From contig JAFSTS010000092.1 of the NCBI GenBank assembly GCA_017445685.1, positions 1 through 12,616 of the forward strand: DNA of 12,616 bases, in the 5' to 3' direction. The position numbers and the translations under genes are program-made. This stretch comes from Clostridia bacterium (GTDB lineage: Bacteria; Bacillota_A; Clostridia; Oscillospirales; Acutalibacteraceae). The notes under the pieces were generated by a model. That model did no database searches, was not told where the DNA came from, and saw nothing but the letters and a program-made list of their open reading frames with translations. Within the stretch, counting starts at the first letter, position 1; every line of letters starts with the position of its first letter. Shown here in pieces: positions 5,740 through 12,300 of the stretch.

Positions 5740-5808
5740 TTAGGTAAACCCCTTACATTCTTCTCTTAATGGGCATTCTTCACATTTTGCGCCACAAATA
5801 TTATTCAT
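5740..5808 (-). CDS. 22-aa Cys-rich microprotein, translation-coupled to the hydrolase
   Basis: A short reading frame whose ATG overlaps the stop of the glycoside hydrolase gene as TAATG, with GGAGAG 5 nt upstream inside the hydrolase's last codons. It has four cysteines in the pattern C5-x3-C9-x2-C12-x5-C18 within ICGAKCEECPLREECKGF. That pattern resembles the N-terminal Cys motif of DUF3795-type proteins (CGxxCxxCP...CKGC), and would suit a bound Zn or Fe-S. It may be a true microprotein or the start of a truncated DUF3795 gene. The overlap, Shine-Dalgarno and motif together favour a real, or once real, coding frame. Confidence 0.5.
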   Translation of the reverse strand: MNNICGAKCEECPLREECKGFT

Positions 5809-7346
5809 TACATCTCTCCATGCGCTTCAACGACTTTTGATTTTTTGCCGTTATCCCAGAAAATCTTCACCTTGACGGGTCTATTAGAGGTGATATGCAC
5901 AACAGGCTCGTCAGCTTCGCTGTTTCTTTCTTCACAAAGAAGTGTAAGAGTTGCGTCGTTGCCGAAAGGGTATTTTTCGACGCCATGTCGTTCTGTCAGT
6001 TCAATATGCCAGTCAATAGTGTTATTTTCTGCATCCGGCTTGATTCCGAAAACAAACTCAAACAGCACTGAGATCGGCGCAAGTCCCGTCCAGCCTACAA
6101 AGTCAGGTCTTGCAGGACTGCCCTGTCTGGCTTTTCCGTTTTCATCGGGCATGGGAGCATAGTTTTCAAAAAGCGTTCCTGTGCTGTTAAAAACGGAAAC
6201 AACATTTTTGAGGTAATTTACGGCGATTTTATGAGAAAGATCAAATTTCTTATATCTGTCAAGTCCAATGAGCACCATGTAGTTCGTGGGCGCCCAGATA
6301 CCGCCGTTCCAATACTCGCCCGTTTTGCTAAACGCCGGATGATCCTGCGACAAAGCCGGTATCATGCACGGGGCGGCAAATTCTTTTTCATTGGTAAGGT
6401 GAGAGATGAATCTTTCTTTTTTATCCTCAGGCACGATTTCCGCAAGAAGCGCCCAATAAGCACCGATATGCTTGACGAAGTTCAGCCTGCCGTTTTTCCA
6501 AAGGTCATAGTAAAAAGCCGTTTTTTCATCCCAAAGTTTTTCGTTGACAACTTTAATAAGATGTTCCCGTTCTTCTTTAAGCCCGGCGGTGTCCTCCTCT
6601 CTGCCGAGGACTTTTGCCATGTCGATAAGTATTTTGCAGTTCATCAGCTCCTGCATACAAGCGTCGTTCCATATCATGTGACCATGCGAAAAGTACACAC
6701 TATATCCCGGCTGCATTCTCGGAAGATTGTCCATTCCGCAGCCCCATCCGCTCGACCAGTAAGTACCGTCGCGCCAGGTATGAAATTCTCTCATCCACTC
6801 ATGATACGCCATCAGACACGGAAATACATCTGCAAGTCTCTCGGTGTCTCCGAAATTTTTGAAGTATTCCCATTCGCACCAAGCCATGATCTCAGGACCC
6901 GTTGCAGAAGGATCAAACCTTGTGAAATGCTCGTTTCCCGTGTCCTCCTCAATTTCGCGGCAGATATATCCGTCATTATACTGATGCGAATAAAAATTAT
7001 TCAGTGTTCCCTGAAAATCGAAAGATCGTGCTCCGTATTTTCCAAACATCAGCATAAACACCGAATCCCACATGAAAATACAGCCGTTGAAAGCCGTGTC
7101 GATATAGTTGGAAACATATCCGGCTTCTTCTTTCGGCTTGCAGAGATTTTTAAAAGCAAGCTGCCACGCCTTGTCGTAGCACCTGATAGTATCGTCATGG
7201 CCGTCCCAGATCGGACGCGGAAGATTATCCTTTTCCTGCTCATAAGTCGGCAGCGGTTTATTCTCAGGCTTCATCTTGATATATTTGTTCTCCCTGACAA
7301 ATTTATTCGGGTGTATTGTCAGTTCTTCATTTCTGTTAAAACCCAT
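5808..7346 (-). CDS. GH63/trehalase-like (alpha/alpha)6 glycoside hydrolase
   Basis: 512 aa, no signal peptide, hence cytoplasmic, probably hydrolysing an imported oligosaccharide or glycosylated compatible solute; the substrate cannot be read from sequence. Trp/Tyr-rich signatures of the inverting GH63/GH37-like fold are present: FMWDSVFML (91-99), SGWGCGMDN (199-207, candidate acid D206), YWNGGIWAPTNY (345-356) and GTLFENYAP (390-398, candidate base E394), followed by a small C-terminal beta region (about 440-512). The start is the ATG at 7346 behind GAGGAG; an earlier in-frame ATG at 7388 precedes the predicted transcription start and is rejected. It stands alone with its own promoter; the Cys-rich micro-ORF overlaps its stop. 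GH63 versus the mannosylglycerate-hydrolase-like group is unresolved. Confidence 0.82.
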   Translation of the reverse strand: MGFNRNEELTIHPNKFVRENKYIKMKPENKPLPTYEQEKDNLPRPIWDGHDDTIRCYDKAWQLAFKNLCKPKEEAGYVSNYIDTAFNGCIFMWDSVFMLMFGKYGARSFDFQGTLNNFYSHQYNDGYICREIEEDTGNEHFTRFDPSATGPEIMAWCEWEYFKNFGDTERLADVFPCLMAYHEWMREFHTWRDGTYWSSGWGCGMDNLPRMQPGYSVYFSHGHMIWNDACMQELMNCKILIDMAKVLGREEDTAGLKEEREHLIKVVNEKLWDEKTAFYYDLWKNGRLNFVKHIGAYWALLAEIVPEDKKERFISHLTNEKEFAAPCMIPALSQDHPAFSKTGEYWNGGIWAPTNYMVLIGLDRYKKFDLSHKIAVNYLKNVVSVFNSTGTLFENYAPMPDENGKARQGSPARPDFVGWTGLAPISVLFEFVFGIKPDAENNTIDWHIELTERHGVEKYPFGNDATLTLLCEERNSEADEPVVHITSNRPVKVKIFWDNGKKSKVVEAHGEM

Positions 7347-7378
7347 AATTGTCTCCTCATAAACTTTTTTGCGTGTAC

Positions 7379-7407
7379 AGTATATCATATATTTTTTTTA
7401 TATTCAA
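7379..7407 (-). promoter_or_regulatory. promoter of the glycoside hydrolase gene
   Basis: On the minus strand: TTGAAT (7407-7402), 17 nt, TATACT (7384-7379), with TGA before the -10 (extended type). The spacer contains an A8 run. Predicted start near 7372 gives a leader of about 26 nt carrying the GAGGAG site. Confidence 0.75.
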
Positions 7408-7492
7408 TAAATAACAGCTATCTAAATAAACTTTTTAACGAGGCAGGAATGCGCCGCTGTCCCGTTTTTTGTACTTTGCGTTCTGTGAAGTG

Positions 7493-7520
7493 TTGCCTTT
7501 TTTCCCTTACGTGATAGAAT
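7493..7520 (+). promoter_or_regulatory. promoter of the three-small-gene operon
   Basis: TTGCCT (7493-7498), 16 nt, TAGAAT (7515-7520), with TGA just upstream of the -10 (extended type). A small hairpin in the leader, GAAAGA (7527-7532) with TCTTTC (7539-7544), is probably incidental. Confidence 0.6.
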
Positions 7521-7579
7521 GACCGTGAAAGACGAAGCTCTTTCAAAATCTGCAATAATACGCAAACGGAGGTGTTTTT

Positions 7580-7924
7580 ATGCAGAAAACATCAGGCATG
7601 GTCGCGGCATTTATCGTAATAATCATCTTGATTTGCATCTTTGCAAAGGCAGGCAGTACGCCGACGCACTATGATCCATATTTCACAACAAGCCCTTACC
7701 GATACTCCTCAAACCGCGCCGCAACCACTACTAAACGATATACGACTACAACAAAAAGCTATTATAACTACACTCCGAAATACCGCACGACGAAAAAGCG
7801 CCCGTCCGATTATGATCCTTATAATGCCAAAAGCTACAGCAACGAAGAGGATTTTTATTTCGACCATTACGACGACTTTTTTGACTACTACGACGCGGAA
7901 GATTACTACAACGATCATCATTAA
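7580..7924 (+). CDS. small membrane-anchored Thr/Tyr/Asp-rich protein, unknown function
   Basis: 114 aa. One N-terminal transmembrane helix (about 7-23, AAFIVIIILICIFA) with a short basic start suggests a signal anchor and an extracytoplasmic tail. The tail has two zones: a basic Thr/Tyr-rich zone (about 36-75) and an acidic aromatic zone (about 76-114: YDPY, DFYFDHYDDF, DYYDAEDYYN, ending in DHH). This low-complexity make-up suggests an extended surface or wall-contacting segment, possibly metal-binding through Asp and His; nothing catalytic is visible. GGAGG precedes the ATG by 7 nt. It is the first of three closely spaced genes (21 nt to the next). I do not recognise a family. Confidence 0.75.
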   Translation: MQKTSGMVAAFIVIIILICIFAKAGSTPTHYDPYFTTSPYRYSSNRAATTTKRYTTTTKSYYNYTPKYRTTKKRPSDYDPYNAKSYSNEEDFYFDHYDDFFDYYDAEDYYNDHH

Positions 7925-7945
7925 CAAATTAAGGAGGCAAAAATC

Positions 7946-8128
7946 ATGACATTTTTTGATTTTGATTGGAACTGTGACGGAAATATCGACGAGAAAGATC
8001 AGATTCTTGATGACATATTTCTTTTAAGCGCTGTACTTGATGACGAAGAAAAGTCACTTGATGATGAAGATGAAGACGACTTTGACTTGTTCTCAGACGA
8101 CTTTTCAGACGGCTTCGACGATTTCTAA
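7946..8128 (+). CDS. very acidic 60-aa protein with one dockerin/EF-hand-type calcium loop
   Basis: Of 60 residues, 25 are Asp or Glu and only 2 are Lys, giving a net charge near -23. Residues 7-18 fit a 12-residue calcium loop of dockerin type: D7, N9, D11, G12, I14, D15 and D18 (D-x-N-x-D-G-x-I-D-x-x-D). A second loop, needed for a true dockerin module, is absent, and there is no signal peptide. The second half is a run of Asp with Phe spacers (DDFDLF, DDFSDGFDDF). AGGAGG lies 8 nt before the ATG. It sits between the membrane-anchored Asp/Tyr-rich protein and the DUF4177 protein, with short gaps. Calcium or other cation buffering, or binding a basic partner, are possible; the family is unknown. 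Confidence 0.78.
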   Translation: MTFFDFDWNCDGNIDEKDQILDDIFLLSAVLDDEEKSLDDEDEDDFDLFSDDFSDGFDDF

Positions 8129-8162
8129 TTGTAATATCATAAAAACGAAAGGAGGGAAAGAT

Positions 8163-8372
8163 ATGCCAAGATATGTTGTTTTACAGGTAGTTCTCAAAGA
8201 GAAGCTCATCGGCACGGGTTCGAAAAATTTGAGCGAGCTTGAAGGAATTATCAACACCCAGGCTGCAAAAGGCTACAGACTGCACACTATCTCAACATCT
8301 TCCTCAGGCAGCAAAGGTCTCGGCGGCGGCGACAGGATCCAGGCGACTATGGTTTTTGAAAGTCTGACCTGA
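8163..8372 (+). CDS. DUF4177 domain protein
   Basis: 69 aa. The whole protein is a DUF4177-like alpha/beta unit: MPRYVVLQVVLKEKLIG as strands, SELEGIINTQAAKGYRLHTI (24-43, the family's ELE..IN..A.KGYRL signature), a Ser/Gly loop (45-56) and the closing GGDRIQATMVFESL strand. The family function is unknown. The start is the ATG at 8163 with GGAGG close upstream; the frame is open further 5' but overlaps the previous gene there without Shine-Dalgarno support. Last gene of the operon, followed 10 nt later by a terminator. Confidence 0.9.
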   Translation: MPRYVVLQVVLKEKLIGTGSKNLSELEGIINTQAAKGYRLHTISTSSSGSKGLGGGDRIQATMVFESLT

Positions 8373-8382
8373 GTCCGAAAGC

Positions 8383-8423
8383 AACAGTCTCCCCTGTTTT
8401 CAAGACAAGGGAGACTGTTTTTT
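8383..8423. terminator. intrinsic terminator after the DUF4177 gene
   Basis: AACAGTCTCCC (8383-8393) pairs over 11 bp with GGGAGACTGTT (8409-8419); TGT/ACA extends the stem past one mismatch. A T6 run (8418-8423) follows on the plus strand. It also lies just past the stop of the convergent PASTA gene, where the T-tract is weaker. Confidence 0.88.
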
Positions 8424-8431
8424 GCCTGAAA

Positions 8432-10114
8432 TTATGAGATTTTGATCTTAACATTGGCTCTGTCAACTTTGATCGTCTGATCTTTGTCGACAAAGTTGAG
8501 ATCGACCGTTTCGTTTTTACATCTGCCGACAGCAAGTATGCCCTTGACGCAATCAGATGTCTTCTGGAAGTCGGAGCTTATGAATATCCTGCCCTCCGTA
8601 GAGGAAACATCGCTCTTGACCTTGAATGTAAATGAAACTATAACCTCTTCGTCACTGAGCATAACAGGAGTCCTGCTGACCGACGCGTCTACCGCCCACG
8701 AAGCGTAGGCTATTTTCCATCTCTTCATAACATCGCTCTGAGTCCAGTAGCTTTCGTTATTATTTCTCGAATACATCTGGGAAACAGATTTCCAGTTGCC
8801 GTTGGTTTTATATGTTTTTGCAAGATCTCCCTCAAAGGTGAGGAACGACTTTGTATCCTGCTCGCTCGTGTTCTGCATTTCGAAAACATTTCCATCGTAT
8901 ATAACAGGAAGCATTACGGTGAAAATTCTGTAGTTCGTTTTGAGCGCAACGCTGACTTTGATCTCATCTCCTGCTTTTGCGGAGGTTTTGTCAGTCGTGA
9001 TCTTGAAATCCGCAACATACTGCTTTTCTGCGACTTTATCGTAAGAGGTAGTCACTTCGCGGGTCGTTGTTGTTTTCTTTTCAGTCGCATCGGCGGACGG
9101 TTTTGTAGCCGGAGCAGTCGTCTGTTCCTGCTTTTTGGTGGTAGTTGTTGTCGTAGTTTTCGTTGCTTTTTCTTTAGTCGTCTGCTCCTGTTTGCCGGAG
9201 CTTACAACGATCGTCACGCTGCTTCCTGCGCTAACTTTCGTTCCTGCCTTTACAGACTGGCTGATGACTGCGCCTTTGCTGACGGTGCTGCTCGGCTGCT
9301 CTTTGACAACAGCTTTCAAATCGTTCTTCTCAAGAAGCTTCTTTGCGTCGCTCTGCGTTCTGAAAACAACATTCGGCACTACGACCTTTGCGTCTTCCTC
9401 GCTTCCTTTGCTGACAACAACTTCAACGCTGCCGGTATCCTCATTGGTCTTCTGGCTGATGATCTCGCCTTTCTTTACGGTGTCGCTGTATTCCTCGGAA
9501 ACGATCGTCATGCCGATGCCTTTTTCGTTCAAGGTTTTCTTAGCCTCGGCTTTATCCTGCGATACAACATCGGGCACAGACGACAAATCAGCTTTTTGAG
9601 AAGTATTTTCAGAGCCCTTGCTGACGACGATTTTCACTTTATCGGAGCTTTTTGCGCTGCCGACAACAGACTGGCTGATGACAGTTCCTGCCGGAACAGT
9701 GTCGCTGTATTCTTCGACGACCTCTGCCTGCGCTCCTGCCGCTTCGATTGTTTCAACGGCAAGCTCTTGTGAAAAATCTGTCAAATCGGGTATTTCCGTC
9801 TGATATGCTTTTTGACTGATGACAACTCCGACAGCAGAATTTTTTTCGACCTTCTCACCTGCCTTGGGGTCCTGCGACAAAACAGTATTCTCGTCCACAT
9901 CATCTGTCGATACGACATCGTCGACAAATACGGTCAGCCCGTTTTCTTCAAGGAGGCTTTGAGCTTCTTCGATATTCAGCTTTTCAACATCGGGAACTTC
10001 TACTTTTGAGGAAAAGACTCCACAAATGAGTAATACAGCCAGCACGATCACAACAACTGCAATCGGAACTATTATTTTAACAACTTTCGGAATTTTTGCA
10101 AATTTCTCGTTCAT
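8432..10114 (-). CDS. membrane-anchored protein: four PASTA domains, Thr-rich linker, cohesin-like domain
   Basis: 560 aa. A short cytoplasmic start, then one transmembrane helix (about 11-34), four PASTA repeats outside the membrane (about 36-100, 104-167, 178-237 and 244-307; each has the VPDV/IPDL-type start and a VISQ...KV...VVVSKG end), a Thr/Lys/Gln-rich linker (308-358) and a C-terminal beta-sandwich (365-560) whose KAGDEIKVSVALK and LPVIYDGNVFEM segments resemble cohesin-type domains. PASTA repeats bind muropeptides or peptidoglycan in PknB/StkP kinases and some PBPs; neither domain is attached here. The start is the ATG at 10114 with AAAGGAAG 7 nt upstream. Likely a cell-wall-bound scaffold or sensor displaying a binding module (inference). 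The cohesin-like call is weaker than the PASTA call. Confidence 0.87.
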   Translation of the reverse strand: MNEKFAKIPKVVKIIVPIAVVVIVLAVLLICGVFSSKVEVPDVEKLNIEEAQSLLEENGLTVFVDDVVSTDDVDENTVLSQDPKAGEKVEKNSAVGVVISQKAYQTEIPDLTDFSQELAVETIEAAGAQAEVVEEYSDTVPAGTVISQSVVGSAKSSDKVKIVVSKGSENTSQKADLSSVPDVVSQDKAEAKKTLNEKGIGMTIVSEEYSDTVKKGEIISQKTNEDTGSVEVVVSKGSEEDAKVVVPNVVFRTQSDAKKLLEKNDLKAVVKEQPSSTVSKGAVISQSVKAGTKVSAGSSVTIVVSSGKQEQTTKEKATKTTTTTTTKKQEQTTAPATKPSADATEKKTTTTREVTTSYDKVAEKQYVADFKITTDKTSAKAGDEIKVSVALKTNYRIFTVMLPVIYDGNVFEMQNTSEQDTKSFLTFEGDLAKTYKTNGNWKSVSQMYSRNNNESYWTQSDVMKRWKIAYASWAVDASVSRTPVMLSDEEVIVSFTFKVKSDVSSTEGRIFISSDFQKTSDCVKGILAVGRCKNETVDLNFVDKDQTIKVDRANVKIKIS

Positions 10115-10142
10115 GTTCGATCTTCCTTTCTTTGTGACTATG

Positions 10143-10171
10143 ATTATACCATAGAGGATATGAATTATCAA
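10143..10171 (-). promoter_or_regulatory. promoter of the PASTA gene
   Basis: On the minus strand: TTGATA (10171-10166), 17 nt, TATAAT (10148-10143), with TGG before the -10. Eleven of twelve box positions match consensus. The leader is about 20 nt. Confidence 0.85.
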
Positions 10172-10226
10172 CCGCGAAAATTTTAACTTTTTTTAAAAAT
10201 ATATTCCATTTTTGTCAATATTGGTG

Positions 10227-10232
10227 TATAAT
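10227..10232 (+). promoter_or_regulatory. candidate -10 box of the DnaD/DnaI operon
   Basis: A perfect TATAAT lies 35 nt before the DnaD-like start codon, divergent from the PASTA promoter. No good -35 exists at 16-18 nt; TTCCAT at 17 nt is poor, so strength or activator dependence is uncertain. Confidence 0.45.
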
Positions 10233-10267
10233 AAACTGCAATTATTTTTTCAGGAAAGAGGAAGACG

Positions 10268-11281
10268 ATGAGTTATACTGTAGATCCGCGCGCATGGGGC
10301 ACTGTGTTCCCTGTTCCGTCGGATGTTGTCGACAAGTACATAAAGCTCGCCGGAGCCACTCAGCTCAGGGTATTGCTGTGGCTTCTTAGAAATGTCTCCC
10401 GATCTCCTGACGCTGACACGATATCCGCAGGTTTGAAGATCGACAAGGCTGAGGTCGAAGACGCGCTTCAATTCTGGATGGAAGTCGGCATCGTGATGTC
10501 TGATTCCGTTTCGCAGACCGTTTCGGAGCAGTCATCTGCAAAGCAAAAGCCGGAACCCGTTAAATCTTCTCCTCTGCCTGCAAAAAAGAATATCGCTTAC
10601 ATAAAACCCAATCTTCAGCAAATTATCGACAGAACAAATGAAGACGAAAACGTCAAGCACCTTTTTGACGGAGCGCAGTCCATTCTTTCGAAAACGATCG
10701 GTCATGACGGACAGAGCACGCTTTTGATGCTTCACGACAGCTTTGGCTTGCCTGTTGAAGTAATTCATTTGCTGTTGAGCTATTGTGTTTCAATAGGCAA
10801 AGCGTCGTTTGTATATATCTCCAAAGTCGGCAGAGACTGGGGCGAGAGGGAAATCGACACCCTCGAAAAGGCGGACGATCAGATCAATAAGCTGAAATCC
10901 TGCAACAAGCTTTGGAGCGAGCTTCGTCAGCTTGCAGGCATCGCGACTCCTCAGCCGACTAATACCCAGCTTAAATACCTTGACTGCTGGCAAAACGAGC
11001 TGCAATACGGCGTAGAGATGATCTTCCTTGCGTATGAGGAAATGGCTAACAATTGCGCAAAGATAAGTTTTCCTTACATGGACAAGGTTTTAAAGAGTTG
11101 GAACAAGGACGGTCTTAAAACGCCGGACGATGTCGAAAAAGCAAAAAGCGAGAGAAAAAGCGCCGGTACTTCAAACCATCAAAAGCCAAACCTGACAACC
11201 TCGTATGATAAAGATGAATTTTTAAAGCGTGCTCTCAACGATCCGCTGATATATAAACGGAAAGAAGAGGAGGAAGACTGA
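10268..11281 (+). CDS. DnaD/DnaB_2-domain replication initiation protein
   Basis: 337 aa, a primosome-type protein that helps load the replicative helicase at the origin or at restarted forks. The N-terminal part (about 18-78) looks like the winged-helix domain (VDKYIKLAGATQLRVLLWLL). A flexible Ser/Pro/Lys linker (83-108) follows, then two DnaB_2-like repeats: about 128-205, with FVYISKVGRDWGEREIDTLEKA, and about 213-292, with the hallmark YMDKVLKSWNKDGLKTPDDVEKA. The tail is basic then acidic, ending KRKEEEED. The start ATG has GAGG 6 nt upstream. The stop overlaps the next start as TGATG, so it is translationally coupled to the helicase loader, which fits their joint role. A chromosomal copy is more likely than a phage one, since no phage genes are nearby. 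Confidence 0.9.
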   Translation: MSYTVDPRAWGTVFPVPSDVVDKYIKLAGATQLRVLLWLLRNVSRSPDADTISAGLKIDKAEVEDALQFWMEVGIVMSDSVSQTVSEQSSAKQKPEPVKSSPLPAKKNIAYIKPNLQQIIDRTNEDENVKHLFDGAQSILSKTIGHDGQSTLLMLHDSFGLPVEVIHLLLSYCVSIGKASFVYISKVGRDWGEREIDTLEKADDQINKLKSCNKLWSELRQLAGIATPQPTNTQLKYLDCWQNELQYGVEMIFLAYEEMANNCAKISFPYMDKVLKSWNKDGLKTPDDVEKAKSERKSAGTSNHQKPNLTTSYDKDEFLKRALNDPLIYKRKEEEED

Positions 11282-12285
11282 TGCCATACAGCAAACAGAT
11301 TTTTAAAAAAGCATCCGACATCGTCGCAAAAAGGCGTCTTGACGCTCAGCAGCTTTGCCGTCAGAACCACGACAAATGCGTCCTCCTTTTCCCTGAAATC
11401 GCGCAGCTTGAAAAAGAGATGGCTTCAAGTGCTCTTGCCGTTACAAAGGCTCTTGAAATGAAAGACAAGGCGGCAGATTATATTGCCGCTCTGATGAAAA
11501 AGAATCTATCCTCCCAGCAGAAAATACGGGAAATTCTTAAAGCCAACGATCTGCCTGAAGACTATTTGGTTCCGCATTATTTTTGCAAAAAATGCGACGA
11601 CACGGGTTTTGTCGATGGAATAATGTGCGACTGTCTGAAAGAGTGCATGAAGATAACTGCAGTCAATGACATTTCCGACAAACTTCCCTTGAAGGATAAT
11701 ACCTTTGAAAAATTTGATTTGTCATACTATAGTTCTGAGATGACGGACTATCATTCCTCCGTCTTAGGCGATATAAATGTTATTCCGCGAAAAAAGATGG
11801 AAAGTATTCTAAATTTCTGTAAAGAGTATGCCGAAGACTTCAATAATCATGCTGACAGTCTTCTTTTTACAGGCGAAACAGGTCTTGGAAAAACTCACCT
11901 GTCGCTTGCAATTGCCGGCAAGGTTATCGAAAGGGGGTTCAGCGTAATATACGGCTCTGCGCAGAATCTTCTCAATATGCTCGAAGATGAAAAATTCGGC
12001 AGGGGTAATCTCGATTATTCAGTCGAACAATCCCTTCTGGGATGCGATCTGCTGATCATCGACGATCTCGGCTCTGAGTTTTCGACCCAGTTTACCGTCT
12101 CGGCTATTTACAACATAATCAACACAAGACTTTTAGAAAGAAAACCTGTCATCATCAGCACAAATTTTTCCTTCGACGACATGGAAAAGAAATACTCCCC
12201 CCGTGTTGCATCGAGAATATACGGCAACTATCGCCACCTCATTTTCTTCGGCAGGGATATCAGGCAGTTGAAAAGCCAATACTGA
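11281..12285 (+). CDS. DnaI/DnaC-like AAA+ helicase loader
   Basis: 334 aa. The N-terminal helical part (1-95) is followed by a zinc-binding cluster C102-x2-C105...C116-x-C118 (FCKKCDDTGFVDGIMCDCL), as in Bacillus DnaI. The AAA+ domain has Walker A GETGLGKT (198-205), Walker B LLIIDDLG (257-264), sensor 1 ISTN (292-295) and an arginine-bearing SPRVASRIYG (306-315), typical of the DnaC/IstB group. It loads the hexameric DnaB/DnaC-type helicase onto DNA in an ATP-dependent way. The start overlaps the DnaD-like stop by one base (TGATG). An IstB transposon helper is the main alternative, but there is no transposase nearby and the N-terminal zinc domain and DnaD partner favour the replication loader. 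The gene symbol is withheld because naming differs between lineages (dnaI or dnaC). Confidence 0.9.
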   Translation: MPYSKQIFKKASDIVAKRRLDAQQLCRQNHDKCVLLFPEIAQLEKEMASSALAVTKALEMKDKAADYIAALMKKNLSSQQKIREILKANDLPEDYLVPHYFCKKCDDTGFVDGIMCDCLKECMKITAVNDISDKLPLKDNTFEKFDLSYYSSEMTDYHSSVLGDINVIPRKKMESILNFCKEYAEDFNNHADSLLFTGETGLGKTHLSLAIAGKVIERGFSVIYGSAQNLLNMLEDEKFGRGNLDYSVEQSLLGCDLLIIDDLGSEFSTQFTVSAIYNIINTRLLERKPVIISTNFSFDDMEKKYSPRVASRIYGNYRHLIFFGRDIRQLKSQY

Positions 12286-12300
12286 TCACAGGTGATATAA

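Noticed and set aside
6231..7514. 427-codon open frame on the plus strand
   Set aside because: It lies almost wholly antisense to the glycoside hydrolase, which has clear family motifs, its own promoter and Shine-Dalgarno. The antisense product is basic and shows no family features.
9135..9599. 154-codon plus-strand frame starting with a Val run
   Set aside because: The Val run is the complement of the Thr-codon linker of the PASTA gene; the frame is a shadow of the real minus-strand gene.
8484..10009. Repeated blocks across the PASTA gene that look like DNA repeats
   Set aside because: They are explained by homologous PASTA protein domains and a Thr-codon linker, not by a mobile or CRISPR repeat.
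11281..12285. IstB-type transposition helper as identity of the AAA+ gene
   Set aside because: No transposase or inverted-repeat ends are nearby; the N-terminal zinc cluster and the coupled DnaD-like gene fit a replicative helicase loader.
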